Shown piece by piece: positions 63,561-64,000 of a DNA stretch of 64,000 bases. The position numbers were made by a program, and so were the translations under genes. Within the stretch, counting starts at the first letter, position 1, and every line of letters starts with the position of its first letter. The notes beneath the pieces were generated by a model that worked only from the letters and a program-made list of their open reading frames with translations, had not been told where the DNA came from and did not search any database. This stretch comes from Aliamphritea spongicola (GTDB lineage: Bacteria; Pseudomonadota; Gammaproteobacteria; Pseudomonadales; Balneatricaceae), in contig AP025283.1 of the NCBI GenBank assembly GCA_024347235.1, positions 2,356,001-2,420,000 on the forward strand. The letters are read 5' to 3'.

Positions 63561-64000
63561 CTGCCTGCAATATCCCTCTAAGGTCTTATCAATTAAGGCA
63601 TTTTTAGTGCTTTTTCCCGCCTGATATGACAGTCCTGTTAAAACTTCACATACAGATATTTATGTGACGCATTTAAGCATGTTTTTAAAGGCGCAAAGAT
63701 TGCGGGTTAAGCAATAAACCTTACCTTTGCGCCCCATAGAAACGGTTCATTTCTGACCAGTTCTCCCGGCGCTTTCCGACCGAAAAATTTACCTGCAAGA
63801 CACGCTTTACTGGATGCTCATTTGAGTGTTCAGGTGCCGTTATTGGTTTTATTCTTCTATAAAATCTAATGGCATGGCTGAGTTTTCCTGCTGCCAATGA
63901 GGCGCAACGAAAATAAAGCCGAAGGGTTTCGGGTTAAAGCGGCAGAGTTTTCAGAACTGAACCTACAAACGGGGATAATTCCCTTTGACGTTTCAGACCA
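63561..64000. other. Right-end region, no clear gene, with a structured hairpin
   Basis: A long hairpin is seen at 63690-63733: outer stem GGCGCAAAG (63690-63698) with CTTTGCGCC (63725-63733), inner stem ATTGC (63699-63703) with GCAAT (63711-63715). From ATG 63897 a plus-strand frame stays open to the window end (about 34 codons, starting MRRNENKAEGFRVKAAEFSE), but has no ribosome site and no recognised family, so it is not called a gene. Confidence 0.45.

Noticed and set aside
63897..64000. Start of a further gene at the right edge
   Set aside because: Only 34 codons are visible, with no ribosome site or recognised motif; kept as a note only.

Overview
The window is a chromosomal stretch of roughly 50% GC, most likely from a marine gammaproteobacterium of the Oceanospirillales type. 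That placement is inferred from the gene set: a long-form isocitrate lyase, monomeric NADP isocitrate dehydrogenase, a bd-type oxidase of the cyanide-insensitive kind, a BCCT osmolyte transporter, a TRAP transporter, the PpsA/PpsR pair, RoxA and several chemoreceptors. No rRNA, tRNA, CRISPR array, prophage or insertion sequence was seen.

The most important thing for a reader is that about two thirds of the protein genes are split by one-base frameshifts, almost always in a homopolymer of three to six identical bases and usually repaired by adding one base. They hit housekeeping genes (purC, icd, ppsA, trmJ, dsbD) as readily as accessory ones, while the reading frames on both sides stay well conserved. 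I read this as homopolymer error in the assembly, not gene decay, so each gene is annotated over its full repaired span with the suspect position stated.

Layout. 0-5.7 kb: tail of a GMC oxidoreductase, an NTF2-like secreted protein with a divergent LysR regulator, then the bd oxidase genes cydB/cydA with a GbsR/MarR regulator upstream. 5.8-8.1 kb: a co-directional string of VOC protein, RsuA-type pseudouridine synthase, GNAT, DUF1330 and a small acidic protein. 8.1-15.7 kb: periplasmic DJ-1 and AhpD-like pair with a divergent LysR, mtnK, a LuxR-type regulator, a candidate CRP-controlled small RNA, a YiaV/YiaW/DUF3313 membrane cluster and a putative ADP-ribosyltransferase-fold protein. 15.8-28 kb: central metabolism (aceA, icd, aroG) mixed with trmJ-roxA, a HExxH protein and a cytochrome c peroxidase/chemoreceptor operon. 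28.3-32 kb: dsbD, then a small mer-type island (merR, mer operator-promoter, merC, GDCCVxC protein). 32.3-38.9 kb: ATP-grasp ligase, DUF917 protein and Asp/Glu/hydantoin-type racemase facing a complete TRAP transporter, the best candidate for an undescribed pathway. 39-50.5 kb: MetF-like protein, acetoacetyl-CoA synthetase with a divergent LysR, a chemoreceptor, TetR/HPP pair, DUF2889, EAL-HDOD, a YlqF GTPase and a CDGSH protein. 50.6-58 kb: purC, DM13 protein, MFS exporter and divergent ppsR/ppsA. 58-60.7 kb: an AT-richer patch of small membrane proteins and an Endonuclease I-like nuclease. 60.7-63.5 kb: DUF1499, YgjP-like metallopeptidase and a BCCT transporter.

Together the genes suggest a heterotroph living on organic acids, acetoacetate and osmolytes: AceA feeds the glyoxylate bypass, PpsA (switched by PpsR) feeds gluconeogenesis, AacS activates acetoacetate, and TRAP and BCCT systems import substrates. 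Several intergenic regions carry unusually clear regulatory palindromes, and several genes are followed by short imperfect tandem repeats that begin near their stop codons.
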